A DNA stretch of 64,000 nucleotides from Harmothoe impar (lineage: Eukaryota > Annelida > Polychaeta > Phyllodocida > Polynoidae), in assembly GCA_947462335.1 (NCBI GenBank), contig OX381721.1, positions 35,452,303-35,516,302 on the forward strand, in the 5' to 3' direction. The translations under genes and the position numbers were made by a program. Shown here piece after piece: positions 25,501-32,388 of this stretch (the first letter of the stretch is position 1; every line of letters starts with the position of its first letter). The notes under the pieces were generated by a model. That model was not told where the DNA came from, searched no databases, and saw nothing but the letters and a program-made list of their open reading frames with translations.

Positions 25501-26738
25501 CCATGTTCCCGTCCTACAGATACGCGGACCACACATTGTAATCCATGCTCCTGTCCTACAGATACCACACATTGTAATCCATGTTCCTGTCCTACAGATA
25601 CCACACATTGTAATCCATGTTCCTGTCCTACAGATACGCTGACCACACATTGTAATCCATGTTCCTGTCCTACAGATACGCTGACCACACATTGTAATCC
25701 ATGTTCCCGTCCTACAGATACGCTGACCACATATTGTAATCCATGTTCCCGTTGTACAGATACCACACATTGTAATCCATGTTCCTGTCCTACAGATACG
25801 CTGACCACACATTGTAATCCATGTTCCTGTCCTACAGATACGCTGACCACACATTGTAATCCATGTTCCCGTCCTACAGATACGCTGACCACACATTGTA
25901 ATCCATGTTCCCGTCCTACAGATACCACACATTGTAATCCATGTTCCTGTCCTACAGATACCACACATTGTAATCCATGTTCCTGTCCTACAGATACACT
26001 GACCACACATTGTAATCCATGTTCCCGTCCTACAGATACGCTGACCACACATTGTAATCCATGTTCCCGTCCTACAGATACGCTGACCAGATCGCGGCAG
26101 TCAACAAGCAGTATCCCGCAGAACCCTTCAAGTTCTTGGAACCAAGGTTAGGCTCTAATCACCTTCAATCAAATTTATTTTCCATCCTTGAAATTCCTAA
26201 ACATTATGACACCAATATTCATGTTTTGAATAGAATAAACGGCAATTTTAAAAATCATGCTTTGTTTGATTTGTTGGGCAATTTTTGCATTCTGATTGTG
26301 AAAAATGTATTTTCCATGCGGGCACCGAAATCCTATAGTCTTTTATTTAATAAAACCCTGACAATGGTTTTATAAAGTCGATATTGTTCACACTCAATAA
26401 TATTTCAGTCAAAAACAAAACCACACAAAAATGTATGAATATAATTTGTATTATGTCTATGTTAGTCAAGAATATAATTTGTATTACGTTAGTCTGGTGC
26501 TACAATTCCCGGAGGCGGTGGCGATGCTGAGGGAGAACGGCATTGAGATGGGAGACGAGGACGACTTGAGCACGCCTAACGAGAAGTTCCTGGGGCGTCT
26601 GGTGAAGGCCAAGTACGACACGGACTTTTACATCCTGGACAAGTACCCCCTCGCTGTGAGGCCGTTCTACACCATGCCGGACCCCACCGACCCTGTAAGT
26701 ATACACCCCCCCCCCCCCCCCCCCGTATACACATACAG

Positions 26739-26781
<43 letters not shown>

Positions 26782-29700
26782 AGGGTTGCCACTGGTCATG
26801 GAAAAGTCAGGAAAACTTTTTTTTTTTTTCATGAGTCATGAAAAAGTCATGATTTAGCATGAGAAGGTGACAAAAGGTCAGGAAAAACAGCATTTTGGAA
26901 AAGTCAGGAAAAAGTCATGATTTTTCATGAAATTGATGAATTCTCAAGTTGCCAAAACTTGGTTTCTTGCCAATTCAGAAAATATATCAATCAATTATCA
27001 GCAATACTAAGATAAATATCATCCATAATCTGTAGCAGTGAGCCACCGTGCACTCAACAGTTTACTTAGCAGAGCTGAGAACTTGGACTATGCTTTCAAT
27101 GGTTGCTTGGCAATGTATTCAAGATCCAATAATCTCACTAATGCACATTTCAATGGACTTTTCTCTAGAAGTTTTTCTATAACACACTTCAGGAAAGCGA
27201 GAGTGTCATTGTAGTAGGCTACACATGTCTAGTTGAAAAAAGGCTTTCTGTCACTTAAAGTGACCAGCTTGTGCTCTTTTGTGTGTTGTTCAAGCTCCCT
27301 CCTCCTTTTCCAAGCACAAAGAGCTGCTCACATAGGACTAGGCTTGGAGAGTGAACAGTGACTAAAGTAGACTAAAACAGTGACTAAAGTAGACTAAAAC
27401 TTTACCAGTATAGATGGAAGTGCCATCTAGTCTGATATATATTACATACATTTTATATCGTTATTCTGTTTTAAATGGTGTTCCTCAAAATCAATCAAAC
27501 ATATAAAAGGCATGCAAACTCCCCAGATTTCTCAGATTCCCCAGATTAATTTTTTTCAAAATTGGCCATTCTTGGGATTCGTCCAGATCCAATGAGAATT
27601 CAGTTTACCTTTATGTAGGGGAGGGGGGACTTGGCAATTTCATCAGACAAAAAGATCAAAAACATCAAATTGCACCATTTTCCTTCTTGATTTACAAAAT
27701 TTTCTCAAACCCTCTCAGTATTGTTGTGCCATACAATTCACAAATGAACACTTCATTCTTTCAATGATGCATTATGGTCAGTCTATACGAAAACTTTTTC
27801 ACCGTGCAGGACATTTGGTCCTGCAGATTTTTTTCTATGCAGGCCCGGCTCAATTTTTGCAGGCCCGGATATTGGAGTACAATCTTGCTATTTAAAAATG
27901 AAATATAAAGCAAGTGTTTGTATTGGCAATGATAATAAATAGGGTTCCCCCTACATGTTACAATTATATTGATCATTTTGGTATGTAGATTACTGAAGAA
28001 CATTACAGAAAATGTTCACACTTCCTGTTTAAATAACCTTAATAATGATCCGATTTACAAGCCGTAAAAAATGGCATATAGGCAAGAATCTCTAGAATAC
28101 AGCCAGCCATTTGGGCCTGCAGTAGCCCCTTTTCTGCCGTACCGGCAGACTTTTTGCCGGCTATAGCCGGTGTCCGGCAGGTTTTCGTATGGACTGTATG
28201 GTGGGGGGCAGACATGACAGATGTGCCAAAATGCATCAGATTGCACCATTTCAAGTCAAGAATTTCAAAATTTTCTAAAACCTCTCCATCCAAAAGACAA
28301 GGTTTCATCTCAGCTGCACTTCCATAAAGGCTGGCAAAATCAGATCTCAGCTTTGATACATTTCTAGCTGGAAAGCACTATTTCAAGTCACTAAACTTTG
28401 CCACTAAAAGGCAGCTTGATAGATCTACTACAGATTGGCCAAAATTCATCAGAATACACTATTTCAGGTCTTGATTTGCAAATTTTCACAAAGCCTTCTT
28501 TTTTTAAAGCAATGTTTCAGCCCTGACCATAGAGGCTGGATAAAACAGACCTGAGCTTTGATGTATTTTTGGCCAAAATACAGCAGAATGCACTATTTAA
28601 AGTCTAGATTTTCAATGTGTTATCCAATACCGCCAAAACAAGGTTTCAGCCCCAATCATAGCGAATGCTACAGAGCTGAGCATTTACATATTGTGTGCCA
28701 AAATGTATCAGAATGCACCAATGCATATCATAGACTTTCAAATTTTCTTGAGGGGGGCATGCCCTCCAACCCCCCTAGTTTGACTGCTACACTTTGCTTG
28801 CGATGATACTAGGAGGGGGGGATACATCCTCCTCAAAAAATCCTGGGCTCAGATGTTTTCCTTTTGCAGTCTGCATGTCTGATATAATTAGTTTTATGCA
28901 TTATTATCCAATAGAGGAAATTCACCTTAAGTTAATTTCATCTACAAACTATATGAAAGGCAACGTGAAAAAAAGTCATGAAAAATGTTAATTTAGTCAT
29001 GAAAAAGTCATGAAAAAGTCATGATTTTCGATGTCTCTAGTTTGGTGGCAACCCTGCACACACACACACACACCTATACGCATGCGTGCAGAACACGCAC
29101 ACACTGACTAGACTATGAGAAATATCAACATCCTAAATTTGATAACGGACTTTGAGATACAAGAACATAGGCGGAGTGACAGAAGCAATAGTGAAAAGGT
29201 GACATAGATCTGACTATAGTTGTGCCTCCACATGGTTACCCGTATTTTTGACCATGTCACCGTGTCGATTTTTAGCAAAAGGGCTGTGTCGCTGTGTCGA
29301 TTTTTATCCCATATCATTAGCATACATTCTACTTCATGTGGCCATGTCCGTCGATTTTTAAAGGGGCCGTGTCACCGTGTCGCCCATGTCGATTTTTACC
29401 CATGTAGAGGCACATAGTTACACAGGGGAGCTGTGGTCGACACACATTTTGACATTTTATTTTGTTCTTATTTATATATCTTGGGTGTGTGTGGGGGGGG
29501 GGGGGGGGGAGACATGTAATTAAATCTATCTACCTAATGATTTTAACTGCAATTTTAATTAGTATAAAGATCCATCTAGATTTAGAATGTTGATCACTTG
29601 CTTCAACTGTCACTTAATTGGCACTGTCGGATCCATCGTAAAAATCCGACCTTGATAATGATTCAAATTGATCTGCAAAGTTGGAAAATTTACTATTTCC

Positions 29701-32355
29701 GATAAATTCTCCAGCTTTATCTTTAGAAGTGAGTGAAATTTTCATAGCAGAAAGAAATAAGTGAAATTTTACTTACTTGTGAAATTCATGACTTTGTGAG
29801 TTATGAATGAACGTTGGGTGAAAAAAAAGACAAAAAAATTATTTTTCTTATTCATTTATTTGGACAAATACGCACATAAAAATCAACAGACATATTCATC
29901 GGTAGGGCTTTCAAATACTGTGATTGGAATATTGAAAGAATATTTATTTTTGTCATTTTTGGAACATTTTTAAAGTGCACCCCCTACTACCAGAAGCTTT
30001 TGGTCGACATGAACGTTTAAATCCCATGTTTACATTTAAAGAAAAGGCATGTCGCCCATAGCTAATTAAATTATAGAATTTTATATATATAGACAAAACT
30101 CCACGCCATTGACATACATGCACTTCATACCTCACGAGTTGAAGCTGGGTCATATCACACGATGCCCAAGGCTGAGTGTGATATGACCCAGCTCCAACAA
30201 GCAACCTATGATCATTGATGTGCATTTATGTTATGTTAATAAGTGGGTTTTGTGTTTATTACATGGCCCTACTGTCTTAGAATGAAGAAAAGCATGGAGT
30301 ATGGCTACACCACACTCCATGGAGGCATGGAGTATGGAGGTCCCATAGGCTTAGCATAGAGAAGGCCGTACCACCACGTAATAAAATGAACTACTCCTGT
30401 CATTATTAGAATCCTCACTGATCTCACTTTATTACAGAAATACTCCAACTCGTACGACATGTTCATGCGGGGAGAGGAAATCCTGTCTGGAGCTCAGCGA
30501 ATCCACGACCCAGACTTGTTGATGGAGCGTTCCAAGGTGCACGGCATCAGTAAGTGTCTTACCTTAAAACCTCGCGTATATCGAGCCATATATTATTCAT
30601 GTCATACAGGGCAATTCATACTATTTTATACTAATTAACACAAATTGCAATGCTTCTTTAATAATATTATTAGAAATGCTTAAACTCCGTTGCATGGACC
30701 TAGCTCAGCTTCTAATAGGATTATTTGAAAGATTCCTTCACTTTTGGAAAGCTGACATCATGGCATGTTACCACTGGTTACTGATGGAGTACTTCAAGGT
30801 GCACGGCATCAGCAACTTGTTTAGCATGAGACTTCAAGGTGCTTGTTTAGCATGAGACTACGAGTAACTTGTTTAGCATGAGACTATGTGTAACTTCTTT
30901 AGCATGAGACTATGAGTAACTTCTTTAGCATGAGACTATAAGTAACTTGTTAAGCATGAGACTGTATGAGTAACTTGTTTAGCATGAGACTGAGTAACTT
31001 GTTTAGCATGAGACTATGAGTAACTTGTTTAGCATGAGGCTGTATGTGTAACTTGTTTAGCATGAGACTGTATGTGTAACTTGTTTAGCATGAGACTGTA
31101 TGAGTAACTTGTTTAGCATGAGACTGTATGAGTAACTTGTTTAGCATGAGACTGTATGAGTAACTTGTTAAGCATGAGACTGTATGTGTAACTTGTTTAG
31201 CATGAGACTGTATGTGTAACTTGTTTAGCATGAGACTGTATGAGTAACTTGTTTAGCATGAGACTGTATGAGTAACTTGTTTAGCATGAGACTGTATGAG
31301 TAACTTGTTTAGCATGAGACTGTATGAGTTACTTGTTTAGCATGAGACTGTATGAGTAACTTGTTTAGCATGAGACTGTATGAGTAACTTGTTTAGCATG
31401 AGACTATGAGTAACTTGTTTAGCATGAGACTGAGTAACTTGTTTAGCATGAGACTATATGAGTAACTTGTTTAGCATGAGACTGTATGAGTGTGATCAGA
31501 GGTTTAACATTGCTTGTGTTGTGTTACAGACGTGGAGCAGATCCAGTCCTACATCGACTCGTTCCGCTACGGAGCGCCACCACACGCCGGGGGCGGCATA
31601 GGTACGTCATTACATACTATGTTGTTGTTGTTGATGATATTTTTATTGGCTAAATAATATAATAAATTATTGGCTAAATAATATAATAAATTATTGGCTA
31701 AATAATATAATAAATGATATGATATACAAGTACTTTTTCATTGTATAGCCAAGAGGGACTCCATTTACAGAAATACAGCAGTTAGAATATTATTAAAGGT
31801 TATCTTTAATTTTGCGGCTCAGACAAGATATATATAAAGTCTCTAATCTAGGATGAGCGCAAGGAGCACTATAAATGGAGATATTTTGGTAATTTGCTTT
31901 AAAAAAATTCTTTAAAAAGACAATTAAAAGAAAGTCGCAAATTTGCGAATTTTAGAATATGGTAGTTGTATAGCTGTGCTGTGAACGTGTCACTATGTTG
32001 TACCTGGGAATTATTGTAATTGTTGTAGCTGAGATTTGTTGTACCTGAGACTATAACTATGTTCATGTTTCAGGCTGTGAGCGTGTCACCATGTTGTACC
32101 TGGGACTTGTTGTAGCTGAGATTTGTTGTACCTGAGACTATAACTATGTTCCTGTTTCAGTTTGTGAGCGTGTCACCATGTTGTACCTGGGACTTGTCGT
32201 GGCTGAGACTTGTTGTACCTGAGACTTGTTGTACCTGAGACTATAACTATGTTCATGTTTCAGGCTGTGAGCGTGTCACCATGTTGTACCTGGGACTCGA
32301 CAACATCAGGAAGACGTCCATGTTCCCGCGTGACCCCAAACGCCTCACGCCCTGA
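7944..32355 (+). CDS. DARS1: Aspartate--tRNA ligase, cytoplasmic (13-exon gene)
   Basis: The product charges tRNA-Asp with aspartate using ATP in the cytosol; in animals it is part of the multi-synthetase complex. Joining exons 7944-7981, 12968-13061, 15859-16045, 19956-20058, 21267-21444, 22237-22411, 22714-22848, 24035-24182, 26078-26146, 26493-26694, 30438-30549, 31530-31601 and 32264-32355 gives 1605 nt and 534 residues, slightly longer than the roughly 500 usual for animal DARS1. All introns are GT-AG with compatible phases. Residues 1-44 form a Lys-rich N-terminal extension, about 60-190 the OB-fold anticodon-binding domain, and 200-534 the class II catalytic domain. Motif 1 ends near 255, motif 2 [15 protein letters not shown] is at 305-319, and motif 3 GGGIGCERV is at 501-509 with Arg508. 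The protein ends in PRDPKRLTP. Residues normally essential are present, so the gene looks functional. Many introns hold copies of their own splice junctions. Confidence 0.96.
7982..8600. other. DARS1 intron 1, proximal part
   Basis: No gene, RNA or repeat end recognised. The remaining intron 1 holds the nested MITEs listed separately and unremarkable AT-rich sequence at 11781-12967. Confidence 0.5.
8605..9963. repeat. Harbinger-like MITE (3-bp TAA target), with nested insert
   Basis: The inverted ends GGGAGTGATCATTTTTTAAC and GTTAAAAAATGATCACTCCC are each followed inward by poly-G or poly-C. TAA flanks both sides (8602-8604, 9964-9966). A related copy with TTA flanks is at 41450-41680. Target TWA fits PIF/Harbinger. 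Another MITE is inserted inside it. Confidence 0.8.
8734..9806. repeat. MITE nested in the Harbinger-like MITE, TA target
   Basis: The ends CCGTAAACTGGGGTTACTTT and AAAGTAACCCCGGTTTACGG are inverted and flanked by TA (8732-8733, 9807-9808). Additional inverted copies of the end word TGGGGTTACTTTGGCC lie inside near 9130-9180 and 9590-9625, suggesting repeated self-insertion. No coding frame is evident. Confidence 0.85.
10360..10713. repeat. MITE, GGCC ends, TAA target
   Basis: Starts GGCCAAAAATTCTGTGTTTT and ends CATTTGGCC, with TAA at 10357-10359 and 10714-10716. It shares end style with 16727-17084 and, less clearly, 14382-14617 and 17766-18032. Confidence 0.75.
11354..11780. repeat. MITE, TACGAAAACCTGCC family, copy 1
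   Basis: The ends read CGTCTTTACGAAAACCTGCC and GTTTTCGTATAGACTG. An inverse-oriented homologue lies at 27779-28196. Both contain the inner palindrome CCGGCTATAGCCGG and the word ACGGCTTGTAAATCGGA. Confidence 0.8.
12968..13061 (+). CDS. DARS1: DARS1 coding exon 2
   Basis: Acceptor CTTACAG ends at 12967 and donor GTAAGT starts at 13062. Encodes residues 13-44, a Lys/Ala-rich helix ([20 protein letters not shown]...), matching the N-terminal extension of animal DARS1. Its 3' end and donor are duplicated at 14015-14058. Confidence 0.93.
13098..13990. repeat. MITE-like insertion in intron 2 (ACACAGGCCA family)
   Basis: Ends AGTGTTACCGAAACGACATC and GTTTTCGGCAACACT are roughly inverted. The inside carries the family words AATTTTTCAAATATTCCTAT and CCACATTGGCCTGTGTG. 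It separates exon 2 from a decayed copy of its own tail. Confidence 0.65.
14015..14058 (+). pseudogene. Decayed copy of DARS1 exon 2 tail plus donor
   Basis: GCCGACAACAAACGGGTGTA and the following GGAGAATGTAAGTCTTA match the last 33 nt of exon 2 and its donor at 13029-13071, with a handful of substitutions. It preserves a GTAAGT donor but has no acceptor of its own nearby. Confidence 0.75.
14382..14617. repeat. MITE-like element, GGCC ends
   Basis: Begins GGCCAAAAAAAAAGTTTGTT and ends TTTTTTGGCC. Flanks TAGCACATTTA and TAGCACATTTTA suggest a target duplication of about 11 bp, longer than the 3 bp seen for similar ends at 10360 and 16727. The family assignment is therefore uncertain. Confidence 0.5.
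15576..15650. repeat. 18-bp tandem repeat
   Basis: About four copies of ACCCACCGGCTCGCCCAC lie in intron 2 upstream of exon 3. Confidence 0.85.
15859..16045 (+). CDS. DARS1: DARS1 coding exon 3
   Basis: Acceptor TCCCGCAG ends at 15858 and donor GTACAT starts at 16046. Encodes residues 45-107, from an Ala/Glu-rich linker into the OB-fold anticodon-binding domain ([17 protein letters not shown]). The last ~50 nt with the donor are tandemly copied downstream. Confidence 0.94.
16046..16566 (+). repeat. Tandem copies of DARS1 exon 3 tail plus (CA)n
   Basis: Units of about 119-137 bp consist of CCAGACGGTGTGGGTGCGGG, the rest of the exon 3 tail, the donor AAAGGTACATG and a (CA)n run. Complete decoy donors lie at 16183, 16302 and 16437. 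A fourth unit (16531-16566) is truncated and lacks a donor. Confidence 0.93.
16727..17084. repeat. MITE, GGCC ends, TAA target
   Basis: The inverted ends contain AAGTTGGTCAATGGATTTC and GAAATCCATTGACCAACTT, are capped by GGCC, and are flanked by TAA at 16724-16726 and 17085-17087. Confidence 0.85.
17085..17559. other. Intron 3 stretch, nothing recognised
   Basis: AT-rich sequence without repeat ends, ORFs of note or RNA genes. Confidence 0.45.
17560..17745. repeat. Two tandem ~92-bp units
   Basis: Two near-identical copies of a unit containing ATAATTATAGGCTCATTGAG and GTGCTGTGACGATCCTATAC. Partial copies of the first part recur at about 18081 and 18386. Confidence 0.85.
17766..18032. repeat. 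MITE-like element, TGGCCAAA ends
   Basis: Left end TGGCCAAATTAAAAAAAAAT then GTTTGTTTCTGGTAAC. Right end GTTACCGGAAACAAAC followed by AAATTTGGCC, inverted to it. No clear target duplication. Confidence 0.6.
18033..18797. other. Intron 3 stretch with repeat fragments
   Basis: Holds partial copies of the 17560 unit, poly-C at 18427-18450 and a long A-rich run near 18600-18650. No gene seen. Confidence 0.45.
18798..19030 (+). repeat. SINE-like repeat, copy 1
   Basis: Shares CACACCATGTCTATGTGGTG and TTGCTTCGGTAAATGTGTAG with 20312-20415 and the distal half with 41252-41426. It ends GGGACGTTAAACTACACA followed by (CAAA)n, the kind of 3' end seen in invertebrate SINEs. No intact pol III promoter was identified. 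Confidence 0.6.
19031..19955. other. Intron 3 distal part, nothing recognised
   Basis: No gene or RNA. An AGCGCTTATACAAACAGG-type fragment near 19370-19470 resembles repeat fragments near 42960-43075. Confidence 0.45.
19956..20058 (+). CDS. DARS1: DARS1 coding exon 4
   Basis: Acceptor TGTTGCAG ends at 19955, donor GTAAGT starts at 20059. Encodes residues 107-141 of the OB fold ([19 protein letters not shown]...), matching the family pattern. Confidence 0.95.
20312..20415 (+). repeat. SINE-like repeat, copy 2 (short)
   Basis: A truncated member of the same family as 18798-19030, jumping from CTTTTGGCTCATCTCA directly to a (CAAA)-type tail. Confidence 0.55.
20522..21247 (+). repeat. 25/27-bp minisatellite abutting the exon 5 acceptor
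   Basis: About 28 copies of CTGTTTACACCTGTAGTCAT then GGTGA, with a 27-bp variant containing CTGTGTTTAC. The array runs to within 20 bp of exon 5, and the genuine acceptor tract GTCTGTTTACAG is a variant of the unit start. Confidence 0.93.
21267..21444 (+). CDS. DARS1: DARS1 coding exon 5
   Basis: Acceptor TTTACAG ends at 21266, donor GTGAGT starts at 21445. Encodes residues 141-200 ([14 protein letters not shown]...[17 protein letters not shown]), the end of the OB fold and start of the hinge, strongly DARS-like. Confidence 0.96.
21500..21800. repeat. ACACAGGCCA-family repeat in intron 5
   Basis: Contains TCTACACAGGCCACAGCGAC, AATAGGAATATTTGAAAAAT and CGGCAACACTGC, words shared with 5978-6335 and 13098-13990. 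Confidence 0.6.
22237..22411 (+). CDS. DARS1: DARS1 coding exon 6
   Basis: Acceptor GTTTTCAG ends at 22236, donor GTAAAT starts at 22412. Encodes residues 201-259 including [18 protein letters not shown] and motif 1 ([13 protein letters not shown]) with its conserved proline. Confidence 0.97.
22387..22450 (+). repeat. Two-copy duplication of exon 6 end plus donor
   Basis: GATACACACACCCAAAATCA and the following TATCAGGTAA are repeated immediately downstream with one substitution, giving a second GTAATA donor at about 22444. Confidence 0.9.
22714..22848 (+). CDS. DARS1: DARS1 coding exon 7
   Basis: Acceptor CCCTGCAG ends at 22713, donor GTGAGT starts at 22849. Encodes residues 259-304 ([20 protein letters not shown]... 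QSPQLYKQM), the aspartate/ATP pocket region of class IIb synthetases. Confidence 0.97.
22849..24034. other. DARS1 intron 7
   Basis: Contains a repeat fragment near 23148-23215 (CTGCCTGCTCCCAGGCTATC) shared with 5648-5700, and long A runs near 23370, 23410 and 23910. No gene recognised. Confidence 0.5.
24035..24182 (+). CDS. DARS1: DARS1 coding exon 8
   Basis: Acceptor GTTTCAG ends at 24034, donor GTGAGT starts at 24183. Encodes residues 304-353 with class II motif 2 ([16 protein letters not shown]) and the invariant [17 protein letters not shown] segment (here [13 protein letters not shown]). Confidence 0.97.
24659..24811. repeat. MITE, CCGTAAAAC family, TA target
   Basis: Starts CCGTAAAACTAGCATCTATA and ends ATACGCAAGGTTGTACGG, flanked by TA. 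Internal words GCGGCTTATA repeat three times. Confidence 0.75.
24945..26077 (+). repeat. Minisatellite made of 29 copies of the exon 9 acceptor
   Basis: Units of 42 bp (ATACGCTGACCACACATTGT then AATCCATGTTCCCGTCCTACAG) and 36 bp (lacking GCTGAC) are repeated 29 times by my count. The array ends exactly at the genuine acceptor GTCCTACAG|ATACGCTGACCAG of exon 9. The long units copy the first 12 nt of the exon, so every unit contains a usable-looking YAG. Confidence 0.95.
26078..26146 (+). CDS. DARS1: DARS1 coding exon 9
   Basis: Acceptor CCTACAG ends at 26077, donor GTTAGG starts at 26147. Encodes residues 353-376 ([20 protein letters not shown] then EP), matching the EPFKFLEP signature of DARS. 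Of the many identical acceptors upstream only this one leads into open coding sequence. Confidence 0.94.
26493..26694 (+). CDS. DARS1: DARS1 coding exon 10
   Basis: Acceptor ACGTTAG ends at 26492, donor GTAAGT starts at 26695. Encodes residues 376-443 ([20 protein letters not shown], then [11 protein letters not shown] and [20 protein letters not shown]), highly DARS-specific. Confidence 0.97.
26702..26780. repeat. Poly-C and (CA)n tract
   Basis: Short low-complexity run just after the exon 10 donor. The CA tract is the insertion target of the next element, and CA continues on the other side at 29057-29072. Confidence 0.9.
26781..29056. mobile_element. hAT-like non-autonomous element, 2.28 kb, in a CA repeat
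   Basis: Begins CAGGGTTGCCACTGGTCATG and ends GGTGGCAACCCTG, inverted. AAAAGTCATGA words are repeated in both sub-termini. Both flanks are (CA)n, so an 8-bp target duplication is compatible but cannot be proved. CAGGGTTGCCA-type ends are typical of hAT transposons. No transposase frame was recognised, and an internal MITE sits at 27779-28196. Confidence 0.7.
27779..28196. repeat. MITE, TACGAAAACCTGCC family, copy 2
   Basis: Inverse orientation relative to 11354-11780. It starts CAGTCTATACGAAAAC and ends CAGGTTTTCGTATGGACTG. Inner words CCGGCTATAGCCGG and TTACAAGCCGTAAAAAATGG match copy 1. Confidence 0.8.
29057..30437. other. DARS1 intron 10, distal part
   Basis: Contains TGTCGATTTTTA-type low-copy repeats near 29230-29400 (related words near 49155-49290 and 53960-54250) and a 17-bp inverted repeat GCTGGGTCATATCACAC around 30146-30192. 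No gene seen. Confidence 0.5.
30438..30549 (+). CDS. DARS1: DARS1 coding exon 11
   Basis: Acceptor ATTACAG ends at 30437, donor GTAAGT starts at 30550. Encodes residues 444-481 ([20 protein letters not shown], then [17 protein letters not shown]), the conserved segment before motif 3. Confidence 0.97.
30782..31490 (+). repeat. Exon 11 tail copy seeding a 28-bp minisatellite
   Basis: 30782-30813 (TGATGGAGTACTTCAAGGTG, then CACGGCATCAGC) copies the last ~30 nt of exon 11 (30517-30549) with the donor changed to GCAACT. It flows into about 24 units of AACTTGTTTAGCATGAGACT followed by GTATGAGT or shorter variants. Early units still contain ACTTCAAGGTGC from the exon. Confidence 0.88.
31530..31601 (+). 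CDS. DARS1: DARS1 coding exon 12
   Basis: Acceptor TGTTACAG ends at 31529, donor GTACGT starts at 31602. Encodes residues 481-505 ([20 protein letters not shown], then GGIG), the start of class II motif 3. Confidence 0.97.
   Translation, partial: TWSRSSPTSTRSATERHHTPGAA
31630..31715. repeat. AT-rich ~27-bp tandem repeat
   Basis: Three copies of TTGGCTAAATAATATAATAA followed by ATTA/ATGA. Confidence 0.85.
31980..32263 (+). repeat. Tandem copies of the exon 13 acceptor and exon start
   Basis: Three upstream partial copies of exon 13 (starting about 31980, at 32074 and at 32161) carry GTGAGCGTGTCACCATGTTG, then TACCTGGGA. Each is followed by a spacer ending ACTATGTTCMTGTTTCAG. The genuine exon at 32264 is the last unit and the only one that stays open to the conserved C-terminus. 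Confidence 0.93.
32264..32355 (+). CDS. DARS1: DARS1 coding exon 13 and stop
   Basis: Acceptor GTTTCAG ends at 32263. Encodes residues 505-534: [20 protein letters not shown] then PRDPKRLTP and TGA at 32353-32355. Motif 3 Arg508 and the typical [13 protein letters not shown] end are present. Residue 506 at the junction is Cys where I recall Leu in vertebrate enzymes. Confidence 0.97.
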
Positions 32356-32388
32356 ACGCCTCGCTCCCTGACCGCCTGGTCCCCTCCG

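Noticed and set aside
24826..26052. 408-codon minus-strand ORF of Cys/Thr/Trp-rich repeats
   Set aside because: It is the antisense of the exon 9 acceptor minisatellite. It stays open because the 36- and 42-bp units are multiples of three. No start context or independent support.
32161..32263. Treating upstream exon 13 copies as real alternative exons
   Set aside because: Each runs into a stop soon after the copied segment and lacks the conserved C-terminus. Only 32264-32355 completes the family sequence.
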